Notes: a model not told the origin generated them from the letters alone. DNA of 64,000 nt from Meiothermus granaticius NBRC 107808 (GCF_003574355.1 NZ_QWLB01000001.1:1-64000); one strand, 5' to 3'; shown: positions 36,234 through 48,199, counted from the stretch's first letter. Program-made: numbers and translations.

Positions 36234-37529
36234 TCATGGCGCACCCGGCCTCGGGGCCGCCTGCCGGACGACCTCGCGGAAGACCCTGGAGCGCTCCTTG
36301 TAGTCTTTGAACTGATCGAAGGAGGTAGCCAGGGGGGCCAGCAGCACGCTGCCGCTGGGCATCCGGCGCAGGGATTCCTGTACGGCTAGCTGGAGCGCAG
36401 CCCTTCCATCGGCAGCGGGGATGTCCACCACCTCGCTGAGGGAGCGGAAGGGGTTGGCCAAGCGAGGGCCGTCCTGACCTATGGCCAGGATCAGCCGAAC
36501 CTTCTGCGCCACCAGGGGCTTTAGCTCCTCCACCGGGGCCCCCTTGTCCACCCCCCCCAGGATCCAGGCCACCGGAGGGGGGGCGGCCTCGAGGGCCATC
36601 CGCACGGAATCAATTCGGGTGGCGATGGAGTCGTCAATGAAGACCAAATCGCCAATGCGGGCAAAGGCCTCGAAGCGGCCTTCAGGGGTAGGGGCGGTGT
36701 CCCAAGCCCGGCGTACCCCCTCGCGGCTGACCGGCCAGTGGATCAGGCCGGCGTAGGCCAAGGTGGCGGCCTCGGCGGCGCGGAGGTTGGTCTCGCGCGG
36801 GGTGTCGGCGGGCTCAAAGGGGTGCAGCTGGGCCGGGGTGCCGGCAATTCCCGCGAGGATGCGGGGGTCTTTGGCGTTGTAGACCAGGGCGTCTTCTGCG
36901 GTGAGGTTTTGGATCAGGTTGAGCTTGGCCTTGTGGTAGGCCCCCAGGGTTTTGTGCCGGTCCAGGTGATCCACCCCCAACATCAAAAGCACCGCCACCC
37001 GGGGGCGAAAGCGCACCACGCGCTCGAGCTGAAAGCTGCTCAGCTCCACCGCAACCACCTCAGGGGGCCGCGGGCTGGCCCCAGGAACCCCAGGAGGGTC
37101 TAGGGCCTCGTCCACCACGCGGGTCAGGGGTGGGTCTATGTTGCCTCCGGCGGCGGCATGAATGCCCGAGGTCCGCAGGAGGTGCGCTGTAAACAGGGTG
37201 CAGCTGGTTTTCCCGGCGGTTCCGGTGATCCCGATCAGGGGGGTGGGGGAGTGGCGATAGACCAGCTCCGCCTCACCGATCACCTCCGCGCCCCCCTCGC
37301 GCAGGGCCTCCAGCCTGGGATGGTCTATGGGGACACCGGGGGCCGCGATGACCTGGCTGTAAACCCCGGGCCGGGGATCTGGGTCGGGCTGGAACCCCAG
37401 CGCTTGGGCCTTGGCGGCGTCTTGGGGCGTGAGGTGGTCGTCGTAAAACCATGCGGGCATTGCATGACGTTGCAAGTAGCCCAGCACACCCAACCCGCTG
37501 CGGCCCAGCCCGTACACCAGACGTCTCAC
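36234..37529 (-). CDS. murD: UDP-N-acetylmuramoyl-L-alanine--D-glutamate ligase
   Basis: A 431-residue Mur ligase that adds D-Glu. The N-terminal YGLGRSGLGVL is the UDP-binding loop, and the ATP loop is GITGTAGKTSCTLF. The central signature is EVVAVELSSFQLE, and FIDDSIATRIDSVRMAL is the C-terminal domain. GTG 37529 overlaps the mraY stop (GTGA) and is the likely start; the open frame four codons further up would extend into mraY. Confidence 0.95.
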   Translation of the reverse strand: MRRLVYGLGRSGLGVLGYLQRHAMPAWFYDDHLTPQDAAKAQALGFQPDPDPRPGVYSQVIAAPGVPIDHPRLEALREGGAEVIGEAELVYRHSPTPLIGITGTAGKTSCTLFTAHLLRTSGIHAAAGGNIDPPLTRVVDEALDPPGVPGASPRPPEVVAVELSSFQLERVVRFRPRVAVLLMLGVDHLDRHKTLGAYHKAKLNLIQNLTAEDALVYNAKDPRILAGIAGTPAQLHPFEPADTPRETNLRAAEAATLAYAGLIHWPVSREGVRRAWDTAPTPEGRFEAFARIGDLVFIDDSIATRIDSVRMALEAAPPPVAWILGGVDKGAPVEELKPLVAQKVRLILAIGQDGPRLANPFRSLSEVVDIPAADGRAALQLAVQESLRRMPSGSVLLAPLATSFDQFKDYKERSRVFREVVRQAAPRPGAP

Positions 37530-38392
37530 TGCCGCCCCCACAGGCCCACGGCAAGCGCTGTGCAGAGGGCAGTTATGACCGTGAAACGAAACACCACCTT
37601 GGCCTCGCTCCAGCCCGAGAGCTCAAAGTGATGGTGCAGTGGACTCATGCGGAACAGGCGTTTCCCGGTGCGGCGAAAATAGGTGACCTGAATGAACACC
37701 GACAGCACCTCGAGCACCGGGATCAACGCCACCAGGGGCAGGTACCAGAGTCGGCCCTCGAGGATAAACAACCCGCTGATCAGGGCTCCCAAGGCCATGC
37801 TGCCGGTATCGCCCATAAACACCGTGGCTTTGGGGGCATTGTGCCAGAGGAACCCCAGCAGCGCCCCGATCATGGTCTGGCCGATGGGCAGCCCCACAAA
37901 AGGCAATAGGATCACCGCGCTGACCGAGGCCAAAAGGCCGTCCACCCCGTCGGTGAAATTGAAGGCATTAGTGGCCGCAATTAGCACCAAGGTAAAGATC
38001 AAGATGTCCAGTGCGGCATACGGGGTGTAGTGCACCTGGCGGCTGGCCCATACCGCGAAGACCAGGCTCATCAAGACCTGTACCGCCAGTTTTTCGCGGG
38101 CTTTGAGGGGGCGCCGCAGCGAACCCGCCAGATCATCGGCCAGGCCCAGCAGGGCAAACCCCAGGGTCAGCAGCCATAGCCCGGCCTGCCGATCCCCTCC
38201 GACCAGGGCGTAGATCAGGACGGCGCCCAGCAGAAACGCCACCCCACCCATGCTGGGGGTGCCGCTTTTGACCAGATGGCTTTGGGGCCCGTCGGACCGC
38301 ACCTGCTTACCGAGGCGCAGGGCTTGCATGAGGGTGATCCACAGCCCCACCAAGAACCAGGAGAGCAGTCCAGCCGCGACGAGGTTCCTCAT
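37526..38392 (-). CDS. mraY: Phospho-N-acetylmuramoyl-pentapeptide transferase
   Basis: A 288-residue integral membrane enzyme that moves phospho-MurNAc-pentapeptide to undecaprenyl phosphate, giving lipid I. It carries the motifs SGTPSMGGVAFLLGA, LADDL (Asp pair), NAFNFTDGVDGLLA, FMGDTGSMALGALISG and the C-terminal MSPLHHHFELSGWSE. It is shorter than the roughly 320-360 residues common elsewhere but holds all the loops. It begins 25 nt after the lipoprotein gene. Confidence 0.96.
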   Translation of the reverse strand: MRNLVAAGLLSWFLVGLWITLMQALRLGKQVRSDGPQSHLVKSGTPSMGGVAFLLGAVLIYALVGGDRQAGLWLLTLGFALLGLADDLAGSLRRPLKAREKLAVQVLMSLVFAVWASRQVHYTPYAALDILIFTLVLIAATNAFNFTDGVDGLLASVSAVILLPFVGLPIGQTMIGALLGFLWHNAPKATVFMGDTGSMALGALISGLFILEGRLWYLPLVALIPVLEVLSVFIQVTYFRRTGKRLFRMSPLHHHFELSGWSEAKVVFRFTVITALCTALAVGLWGRQ

Positions 38393-38417
38393 GGGGCCTC
38401 CAGAGCGGTTGCGGGCT

Positions 38418-39158
38418 TCATGGCAGCACCTCGAGGTTCAGGGAAAGTTTCACCAAAGCGCCGTTTTGCAGGGTATAGAGGGCACTGCTATCGCCTTTGA
38501 GCCCCTCGAAGCGGCCCTGGATGCGGCCCAGTTGGAGCCCTTCAGGGCTCAGCTTGTAGATCGCGTCTGGGGTCAGCACGTAGAGGTTATCCAGCACCAC
38601 GGCGGCTTTGACCGGGCCGGGGAGGGGGATGCGGGTTTGATCCGGAAGGCGCAGGGCATCCTGACCAAAGGCGTAAACCCACTGCTCACCCGCCGCTAGG
38701 AACTCGAAATTCCCCTCGGCGACGAGGTTGCGATCCAGGTAGAGGCCTTGCGCGTTGATCCAGAAGAGCCCATAGCGGGTGGCCACCGCATCTTTGGCCT
38801 TGTAGGGATAGCTGCCCTGGCCCGGTAGGTAGAGCCGGTCCTCGGTGGCCACAACCGGCAGGGGCTTGCTGTGCATGAAGCGAGGCACCCCGGGCAGCGG
38901 TTGGCTATCGCGCAAGAAGCCATTTTGGTAAATCAGGAGCTGGAAGGGATAGGCTGCGTACAGGGTATCGCCGTTGCGGGAGAGGGCCAGGGGGGTGGAG
39001 GGAAGGGCCAGGTCCATTCCGGCGGCCCGCACGATGCGCCCCTCGGCCACGCCGCCCTCGATGAGGATGGGTTTTTCGTCGCGGGTGCCCAGGGATGCCT
39101 GGTTCTGAGGCATGCAGGCCCCCAGCAGCCCCAGCAGGAGGAGCCAGAAGCGCTTCAT
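38418..39158 (-). CDS. Unknown lipoprotein inside the dcw operon
   Basis: A 246-residue protein. The signal peptide MKRFWLLLLGLLGACMPQ contains a lipobox with Cys15. The mature part is beta-rich with repeated strand-turn patterns (GDTLYAAYPFQLLIY, EDRLYLPGQGSYPY, EQWVYAFGQDAL, LDNLYVLTPDAIYKL, SSALYTLQNGAL), suggesting a small beta-propeller. The ATG overlaps the murF stop by four bases, so it is translationally coupled to cell-wall synthesis genes. I know no named function for it; a role in envelope or divisome assembly is inferred from position. The open frame upstream of 39158 is only the antiphase of murF. Confidence 0.8.
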   Translation of the reverse strand: MKRFWLLLLGLLGACMPQNQASLGTRDEKPILIEGGVAEGRIVRAAGMDLALPSTPLALSRNGDTLYAAYPFQLLIYQNGFLRDSQPLPGVPRFMHSKPLPVVATEDRLYLPGQGSYPYKAKDAVATRYGLFWINAQGLYLDRNLVAEGNFEFLAAGEQWVYAFGQDALRLPDQTRIPLPGPVKAAVVLDNLYVLTPDAIYKLSPEGLQLGRIQGRFEGLKGDSSALYTLQNGALVKLSLNLEVLP

Positions 39159-40459
39159 GTGCGCTCCTCCTGAGGCCAGAGCGTCAGCAGGCGCTCGAGC
39201 CCCACGCTGCGGCTGGCCTTGAGGTACACCAGATCCCCTGGCCGAACCCGCTCCTGGAGCACTTGCACGGCTTCTTCCAGGGTCTCTACCGCCACCCCAC
39301 CGACCTCGGTGGCCTGATCTTTGGCGAACCCGCCTATGAAAATCAGGTTTGGGCTGACCAGGGCGGCCATGTGAGCGGCCTCGAGGTGGTGTTGGTAGGC
39401 CTCGTCTCCCAGCTCGGCCATGCGGCCCAGCACCAACCACTTGTTCCCAGGCTGGGTACGCAAGAACTCCATCCCCGCTTTGAAGCTGAGCGGGTTGGAG
39501 TTGTAGGCATCGTTGATGAAGATAACCCCGCCCTTCTCGAGCCGTTCCATCCGGCCTGGGGGCAGGCTGAGCCCGGCCAGGCGCTCGACCACCTCGCCCA
39601 GGGGCTGGCCCAGCATCTCGGCTGCGGCCAGCGCGGCCAGGGCTCCCAGCGTAGGCCCCACCCCAGGGTAGGGTAGGGTGACCTTGTGCGGGCCAAAGCG
39701 GAAGCGGGTCCCCTTGAGCGAGAAGCGCACCTCCTGGGCCTGAAAATCCCCCTGCTCGAGGCCATAGGTCTTAACCTCCGGTAGGCCCAGCAGGGCAGCG
39801 GCTTGGGTGCTGGCCAGGCGCACCGGGCTGACCTGAAGCAGCCAGGATTCCTCGCGGACCACATTCTCGAGGCTACCCAGCCCATCCAGATGCTCTACCC
39901 CCAGACCGGTGAGCACCGCAAACTCGGGCCGGGCCAGGTAGGTGAGCTCGGCCATCTCCAACAGCCGGTCAATCCCCAGCTCCACCACCGCCCCTGCCGC
40001 CTGGGGAAGGTGCAAAAAGAAGCGGGCCAGGCCAGGGGCATTGTTGAGGTTGCCTTCGGGGGCTGGCCAGCCCAGCCCTTGGGCCAAGCACTCCTTGGTG
40101 GTGGTTTTGCCAGAGCTCCCGCCCACCGCCAAAACGGTCCCCCTAAAGCGTTCCCGCAAGGCCCGACCCACCGCGATCAGGGCGTGCTCGGGCTTGCCGA
40201 CCTGAACGCTGGCGTACAGGGGTACGTCGGTGACGGCAAAGCTGGCTCCTGCCTCTAAGGCCTGCTGAGCGTATTCCCGCCCGTGCACGCGCGCCCCCGG
40301 CAGGGCAAAAAAGGCCATGCCCGGGCGGGCTTGCCTCGAGTCCCAACCGATCTCATGCGCCGGTTTTGCCCCTGGGTGCACCGTTCCCCCGGTCAGCTTG
40401 GCAACCCACTCCGGTGTGAGAGCAAAATCCCTATTTAGCGCTTGGTGTGTATCATGCAC
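39155..40459 (-). CDS. murF: UDP-MurNAc-tripeptide--D-Ala-D-Ala ligase
   Basis: A 434-residue Mur ligase that adds D-Ala-D-Ala to complete the pentapeptide precursor. It has VGGSSGKTTTKECLAQGL (ATP loop) and AVLTGLGVEHLDGLGSLENV. It also has INDAYNSNPLSFKAGMEFL, the MurF C-terminal signature. The start is placed at GTG 40459, with GAGG five bases before it and just after the ftsI stop. The longer frame to 40615 lies within ftsI. Confidence 0.95.
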   Translation of the reverse strand: MHDTHQALNRDFALTPEWVAKLTGGTVHPGAKPAHEIGWDSRQARPGMAFFALPGARVHGREYAQQALEAGASFAVTDVPLYASVQVGKPEHALIAVGRALRERFRGTVLAVGGSSGKTTTKECLAQGLGWPAPEGNLNNAPGLARFFLHLPQAAGAVVELGIDRLLEMAELTYLARPEFAVLTGLGVEHLDGLGSLENVVREESWLLQVSPVRLASTQAAALLGLPEVKTYGLEQGDFQAQEVRFSLKGTRFRFGPHKVTLPYPGVGPTLGALAALAAAEMLGQPLGEVVERLAGLSLPPGRMERLEKGGVIFINDAYNSNPLSFKAGMEFLRTQPGNKWLVLGRMAELGDEAYQHHLEAAHMAALVSPNLIFIGGFAKDQATEVGGVAVETLEEAVQVLQERVRPGDLVYLKASRSVGLERLLTLWPQEERT

Positions 40460-40466
40460 AATACCC

Positions 40467-41860
40467 TCACCGATTCGCCAGTTTACCGGTTTTATTCCGA
40501 GATTCCAGCTGGTCCAGCCGATGGAAGTCTGGAGGGATCCCCCACAAGGCAAAGAGACCGGCGGCGATGTCGTGAAACACCGGGGCGGCGATGTACGCCC
40601 CGTGAATGCGCTCACCCTTGGGGTGATAAAACACCACCACCACGGTCACTTTGGGGTTGTCGGCGGGGATGAACCCGGCGTAAAGGGCACTGAACACGCT
40701 GGGGGAGTAGCGTCCGTTGATCACCACCTGGGCGGTCCCGGTTTTGCCCCCCACGTAGTAGCCAGGCAAGAAGGCGCTGCGGGCGATTTTCTCTGCGTTA
40801 TCCCCCAGTGCTGTACGGATGGCCTGAGCCACCTCGGGGCGAAAGATCGGCTCGCCCTTTACGCTTTGGCCCTCGAGCAGGGTAGGGGGCAGGTACACCC
40901 CGTTGTTGGCCAAGGCGTTATAGGCCGCAGTGAGGTGCAAGGGGGTAATCAGGAAGCCTTGGCCGAAGGTGGCGTTGGCATACTCGATGGCCCCCCATTT
41001 GGCCAGGGGCCGCAGCTTGGGCTCGGCCACCGTGACCGCAGGCAGGGGTTTGCCGTCGGCCAGATGCAGCTTTTTCATGTAGTTGTAGAGGAAATCGGGC
41101 GGCAACCGCTCGGCCAGGCGGCTGATCCCCACGTTTGAAGAGTACTCCAGCACCTCCCGTAAGGTTAGGACGGAGGGATGTTGGATGACGTCATTGATGG
41201 TCCAGCCCCCCACCTTGCGCCACATCGGGGCATCCACCCGGCTATCGAGGGTTGCAGCCCCTTCTTGCAGCAGCACCGCCGCGGTAAGGGCTTTCATGGT
41301 GCTGCCGGGCTCGATGGGGACAGAGAAGGCATGGTTGCGCCAGGAGATATTGGTCTGGGGGTTGCCCCTGGGGGCGCTGGGGTCAAAAGCGGGGCCATTG
41401 GCCACGGCCAACAGCTTGCCGGTGCGGGTTTCCATGACCAGGGCAGTCCCCCAGTCCGAGCCCGAGGCCTGGAGCCACTTCCAGAGGGCCTGCTCGGCGA
41501 TGGCCTGTACGGCAGGGTCTAGGGTCAGGCGCACCGTGCTTCCGGTGGCCAAGGTGGCCTGGAGGTCGCGCTCGAGCCCGGAAAGCCCCTTGCCATTGGC
41601 CCGCTCGCCAAAGCCGATCACCTGGCTCATCGAAAGCCCCAGGGGGTGGAGGCGTACGGTGTCGTTGGTGCTGGTGGCGATGGGGGTGCCATCGGCGGCC
41701 TCGAGGGTGCCGCGCGGAGGTGGGGGGGTGGGGATGCGGTTGGCTCGAGCGATCAGCTCCGGGGCATTGTGATAAAGGGTGTACAGCCCATACCCTAGAC
41801 CCCCCGCGAAGACCAGGCTGGCCAGCGAGATCACCCAGGCGCGCGAAAGGGTGGCTTGGG

Positions 41861-41864
<4 letters not shown>
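40467..41864 (-). CDS. ftsI: Septal peptidoglycan transpeptidase FtsI (PBP3)
   Basis: A 465-residue class B penicillin-binding protein that cross-links septal peptidoglycan. One N-terminal membrane helix (about 9-30) precedes a short non-catalytic region. The transpeptidase motifs are Ser188-x-x-Lys191 (EPGSTMKAL), Ser242-Ser243-Asn244 (YSSNVG) and Lys374-Thr-Gly (GGKTGTAQ). It is about 100 residues shorter than E. coli FtsI because the pedestal region is reduced. ATG 41864 overlaps the ftsL stop (ATGA). Confidence 0.95.
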
Positions 41865-43412
<1,548 letters not shown>

Positions 43413-43504
43413 CGCCTTTCTATCTCCTGATGGCTGTGGTGGCCGCTCCTGGCCGGGGTTCGAGGACGGTCTCCCACCAACTGCACTGTTCTGTGACTCA
43501 CCTT

Positions 43505-43562
43505 ACCACAATTTCACCCAGTTTTACCACCACCTCCCACTTCCATCCCACTCCTCTACCAC
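43505..43562 (-). promoter_or_regulatory. Phased GTGG repeat array upstream of mraZ
   Basis: Read on the minus strand, GTGG or TGGG words begin at 43562, 43551, 43540, 43530, 43520 and 43509. The spacing is 10 or 11 nt, one helical turn each. MraZ is known to bind tandem GTGG/TGGG repeats of this period. A further GTGGG is at 43477. A TAAAAC hexamer inside the array may be a -10 box. Confidence 0.7.
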
Positions 43563-43594
43563 TCGAGGGCTAAAGCATGGACAACAACACAACA

Positions 43595-43613
43595 CCCCAG
43601 GCGGGGCCTGGGG
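43595..43613 (-). terminator. Intrinsic terminator of rnpB
   Basis: CCCCAGGC (43595-43602) and GCCTGGGG (43606-43613) form an 8-bp GC hairpin with a 3-nt loop. On the minus strand it is followed by TGTTGTGTTGTT. It lies about 14 nt past the 3' end of RNase P RNA. Confidence 0.75.
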
Positions 43614-43626
43614 TGGGGGTTTCAAT

Positions 43627-43971
43627 TGCGGGAAGAGGCGTAAGCCGGGTTCTGTTTCCACGGTCATCTCTCTGGGATGGCTGTCGCCAACCACCTCGAG
43701 CGTCACTGCCGTAGGTTCAAGCGGTTCGGGCTAAACCTCCCTGTTCGGACTTACGGACTTGCAGCGGATGGGGTTTACCTAGCTCCCCCTGTCTCCAGGG
43801 GCACTGGTGGGCTCTTACCCCACCGTTTCACCCTTGCCCTTGCGGGCGGTCTGCTCTCTGTTGCACTATTCCGTCGGGTTACCCCGCCCAGCCGTTAGCT
43901 GGCATCCTGCCCTGTGCTGCCCGGACTTTCCTCAAGCGGTAGCCCGCCTGCGACCGTGCCCTCTTCCCAAA
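43627..43971 (-). ncRNA. rnpB: RNase P RNA (M1-type)
   Basis: The catalytic RNA that removes 5' leaders from pre-tRNAs. The closing P1 stem GGGAAGAGG (43960-43968) pairs with CCTCTTCCC (43630-43638). The universal P4 5' strand is GAGGAAAGTCCGGGC, and the matching 3' end ACAGAACCCGGCTTA is present. The GC-rich helices and A-type layout fit a thermophile. Ends are estimated from P1. A promoter and a terminator flank it. Confidence 0.95.
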
Positions 43972-43976
43972 GCTAT

Positions 43977-44005
43977 AGTTTAGCCCAAACCGGCGCCGCA
44001 GTCAC
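43977..44005 (-). promoter_or_regulatory. rnpB promoter
   Basis: On the minus strand GTGACT (-35, 44000-44005) and TAAACT (-10, 43977-43982) are 17 nt apart. The predicted transcript start falls a few bases before the P1 helix of RNase P RNA. Confidence 0.65.
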
Positions 44006-44014
44006 GCAGCCCCG

Positions 44015-44410
44015 CTATCCCTTGGCCAGCTTCTCGATCACCTTTCGTACCTTGTCGCCAGGGGCCGCGGGGCCCAAGGCCTTGGTCACCGGGCCAATTG
44101 CCGCCAGAGGGGTCTTGAACTGAGAGAAGTCGAGATTGGCCCGCACCCAGGCCTCGATCTCAGCCTCGCTCATCTCTCTTGGCAGATAGCGGTCCAGAAA
44201 CTCAATTTCAAAGGGGTTTCGGTTTTCCTCGGCGATGACCCGCAGGGCCTTGAGGATCTTGATGGCCTCGGTGTCGGGAAGGGGACGGCCATCGCCTTTG
44301 CGGTCCATCTCGGCCTTGACTACCCGGGCGAAGTCTCGGCTGGCGGTATCGCCGCGCTTCATCGCCTCCACGATCTGCTGTTTGATGGCCTCATAAATTT
44401 GGGTGCTCAT
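44015..44410 (-). CDS. GatB/YqeY domain protein
   Basis: A 131-residue YqeY-family protein, a stand-alone version of the tRNA-binding tail of the GatB amidotransferase subunit. It carries VVKAEMDRKGDGRPLPDTEA and the C-terminal GPVTKALGPAAPGDKVRKVI pattern. Its role is unsettled; tRNA binding is inferred from GatB. TACACT is 7 nt before the ATG, so it is probably leaderless. It is divergent from purH with only 66 nt between the starts. Confidence 0.88.
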   Translation of the reverse strand: MSTQIYEAIKQQIVEAMKRGDTASRDFARVVKAEMDRKGDGRPLPDTEAIKILKALRVIAEENRNPFEIEFLDRYLPREMSEAEIEAWVRANLDFSQFKTPLAAIGPVTKALGPAAPGDKVRKVIEKLAKG

Positions 44411-44476
44411 AGGGTTTAGTGTAGCGCCTGGCCCGGTCCCCTCGAGCCCGGCCTGGGGAAAGTATCATTGCTAGGT

Positions 44477-45985
<1,509 letters not shown>

Positions 45986-45997
45986 TCCCGGCGTGGG

Positions 45998-46906
45998 CTA
46001 ATGCGGGGCGGATGCCGCCCGGCTGCGAAACACCAGGCCCACCCCGAGCAAGATCAGGGCGGAGCCGGCCAGGGTCCACAGGGTGATGGGCTCACGCAAA
46101 ATCAGCCAGCCCAAGATTAGGGCGACCACCGGGTTGACATAGGCATAGGTGGTCACAATGCTCAGGGGCAGCAGGCGCACTGCCAGCACAAAGGAGGTGT
46201 AGGCGATCAGCGAACCGAAAACGATCAGATAGACCAAAGCGCCCCAGCCCGCGCTGGACGGGTCGGTCCAGCGTTCCCCGATCAGCGGGGAGAGGATTAA
46301 AAACCCCAGCCCCCCAAAAAGCTGCTGATAGGCGGAGACCACCGCCGGTTCTAGGGTGGGCTGCCGACGCTGGGAATATACCGTTCCCACCGACCACAGC
46401 ATCGGCGCGATCAACAGGAGCAGAATGGCCAGAAGGGTGGTGTGGGAGGCGGACTCGAGCTTGGGCACCGAGAGCACTGCGGTTCCGGTAAGCCCCACCA
46501 GGAGCCCTGTAACCGTTAGCCCGGAGGGGCGCTTTCGGTCCAGAAAGGCCTCGATCAGCGCGGCCCAGATTGGGGTGGTGCCGACCAGCAACGCGGCATA
46601 GCCCGAAGCGGCCCACTGGCTGGCGATAAGAATCAAACCGTTCCCGCCCACCCACAGCACCAGCCCTGAGATGGCCAGCATTCTCAGCTCGCTGCCCCGC
46701 AGGTGCAGCCGCCAGCCCTGTTGGGCGGCAAAAGCCAAAAGGATGAGCGAGGCCGCTAAAAAGCGCAGGGCCCCCATCCAGAACGGTTCAAACCCACCCC
46801 CCGGCCCCACCCCGATGCGAAAGGCCAGATAGGTGCTGCCCCAGACCAGATACACCACCCCGAGGTGGAAGAGGCCGGCTCGAGGAAGAGCAGTAGGGGA
46901 AGACAT
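45998..46906 (-). CDS. EamA/DMT-family transporter
   Basis: A 302-residue membrane protein with ten predicted helices from two EamA repeats (VYLVWGSTYLAFRIGV in the first, TYAYVNPVVALILGWLILRE in the second). The pattern is close to the YedA/RhaT-like exporters of amino acids or metabolites. The substrate is unknown. GATAAT lies 5 nt before the ATG. It is convergent with purH, 12 nt away. Confidence 0.9.
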   Translation of the reverse strand: MSSPTALPRAGLFHLGVVYLVWGSTYLAFRIGVGPGGGFEPFWMGALRFLAASLILLAFAAQQGWRLHLRGSELRMLAISGLVLWVGGNGLILIASQWAASGYAALLVGTTPIWAALIEAFLDRKRPSGLTVTGLLVGLTGTAVLSVPKLESASHTTLLAILLLLIAPMLWSVGTVYSQRRQPTLEPAVVSAYQQLFGGLGFLILSPLIGERWTDPSSAGWGALVYLIVFGSLIAYTSFVLAVRLLPLSIVTTYAYVNPVVALILGWLILREPITLWTLAGSALILLGVGLVFRSRAASAPH

Positions 46907-46943
46907 GACAGATTATCCAGGCCTCGAGCCGCAAAAGCCCAGG

Positions 46944-47561
46944 CTAAAAGAGCGACTCCTGGCTGACGGTTTTGATGCTGCTCCCTTGCTTGGGCCCCAG
47001 CGCGTCGAGGGCCCGCTTAACTTCCTGGATATCCTGCCAGGTGAGGGCTTTGGGGCTGCCTGCAGTACGGGCTGGGTTTCTGAGCAGGTAGGCCGGGTGC
47101 AGCATGGGCATCACCTTGATGCCCTGCCACTCCAGCCACTGGCCGCGAATTTTGGTGATGGCCACCTTTTCACCCAAAAACAGCTCGCAGGCGGTAGCCC
47201 CCAGCGGCACGATGATCTGGGGACGAATCAGCTCGAGCTGCTTGTTGAGCCACAAGGAGGTGCAGGTTTTGGCCTCGTCTGGAGCGGGCACCCGGTTTCC
47301 CGGCGGGCGACATTTCACGATGTTGGTGATGTACACCGACTCCCGCGCGATCCCAGCCGCCTCCAAAATGCGATCCAAGAGCTGTCCGGCCCGGCCCACA
47401 AAGGGCCGCCCGGTTTTATCTTCCTCTTCGCCTGGCCCCTCGCCGATAATCATCAGCTTGGCGTCGGGGTGCCCCTCCCCAAACACCACCCGGGTGCGGG
47501 TGGAGGCCAGGGGACAAGCAGTGCAGGTTTGGGCCTGGGCGGCAAGCAGTTCCAGATTCAT
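46944..47561 (-). CDS. Uracil-DNA glycosylase, Fe-S type (family 4)
   Basis: A 205-residue repair enzyme that removes uracil from DNA, the heat-stable type found in thermophiles and close in length to the Thermus enzyme. Four Cys for the [4Fe-4S] cluster are in CTACPL, VKCRPP and TCTSL. The catalytic motif is IGEGPGEEEDKTGRPFVG, and the DNA-intercalating HPAYLLRNP is near the C-terminus. ATG 47561 matches family starts; the TTG at 47585 would add eight residues. Confidence 0.95.
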   Translation of the reverse strand: MNLELLAAQAQTCTACPLASTRTRVVFGEGHPDAKLMIIGEGPGEEEDKTGRPFVGRAGQLLDRILEAAGIARESVYITNIVKCRPPGNRVPAPDEAKTCTSLWLNKQLELIRPQIIVPLGATACELFLGEKVAITKIRGQWLEWQGIKVMPMLHPAYLLRNPARTAGSPKALTWQDIQEVKRALDALGPKQGSSIKTVSQESLF

Positions 47562-47632
47562 AGGGGCTCGAAAAGAAAACGCCAAGGAGAATCACACCAA
47601 CCCTAGGTCGGCGGTCGACCTGGGGCCGGTCC

Positions 47633-48001
47633 TTATTTTACGGGTTTGCGCGCCTTGCGGGCTTCACGGCGGATCTTGGGGTCTAGGCCGATCATCAAGA
47701 AGAAGTTCTCGAGCGCATTTTCCTGACCTTTGATGTGAGGATGGGCGTCCTCAGCGGTGCCGGTAACGAAGGGCAGCTCCTGGTACATCTCAATGGCCTG
47801 CCCCACCACCGAGTCGGGGCCTTGGCTCTCCGCCACCTCGGCCAGCTTGGCATAGACCTCGCGCCGGGCCTCGGCGTGCAGGCGGAACACTTCAGGGCTA
47901 GGGGTCTCCGGGGCCCGAAGAACGTCCTGCTTGGCAATGCGCCGGTAATGCTTGAGGCCGCGCACAATTTCCTCGGTGGAGAGCGTAACCTTATACTCCA
48001 T
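47633..48001 (-). CDS. Conserved hypothetical small helical protein
   Basis: A 122-residue, highly charged, mostly helical protein (LSTEEIVRGLKHYRRIAKQD; VYAKLAEVAESQG) with a basic C-terminus (IRREARKARKPVK). There is no signal peptide, membrane segment or motif I recognise. AAGGAG before ATG 48001 fixes the start. It is served by a perfect sigma-A promoter (48051-48080), so it is probably strongly expressed. The basic tail could bind nucleic acid, but this is inference. Confidence 0.75.
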   Translation of the reverse strand: MEYKVTLSTEEIVRGLKHYRRIAKQDVLRAPETPSPEVFRLHAEARREVYAKLAEVAESQGPDSVVGQAIEMYQELPFVTGTAEDAHPHIKGQENALENFFLMIGLDPKIRREARKARKPVK

Positions 48002-48050
48002 CCTGACTCCTTTCGACATCCCCCGCCACGGGAGCACTTCTTACATTGCG

Positions 48051-48080
48051 ATTATAGAAGCGCCAAAAATGAGGTGTCAA
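48051..48080 (-). promoter_or_regulatory. Perfect consensus sigma-A promoter
   Basis: On the minus strand TTGACA (48075-48080) and TATAAT (48051-48056) are separated by 18 nt. Both hexamers match the consensus exactly. It drives the 122-residue protein gene, giving a leader of about 40-45 nt. Confidence 0.9.
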
Positions 48081-48199
48081 CGCGGGTGTTCACATCCGAA
48101 TGATCCCCGAACAAGGCCCACCTTGGTTTGGGGTTGCCGAGAACCATTAAGAATCCCGGAGGGCTCTGCCGCTCAGTGAAGCTGCGTATACTCGAGGGC

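Noticed and set aside
37158-37909. Plus-strand frames across murD and mraY
   Set aside because: They are antisense to strongly conserved genes with intact motifs and have no start signals.
47561-47585. Upstream TTG start for the uracil-DNA glycosylase
   Set aside because: The eight extra residues are not family-like, while ATG 47561 gives the usual 205-residue length.
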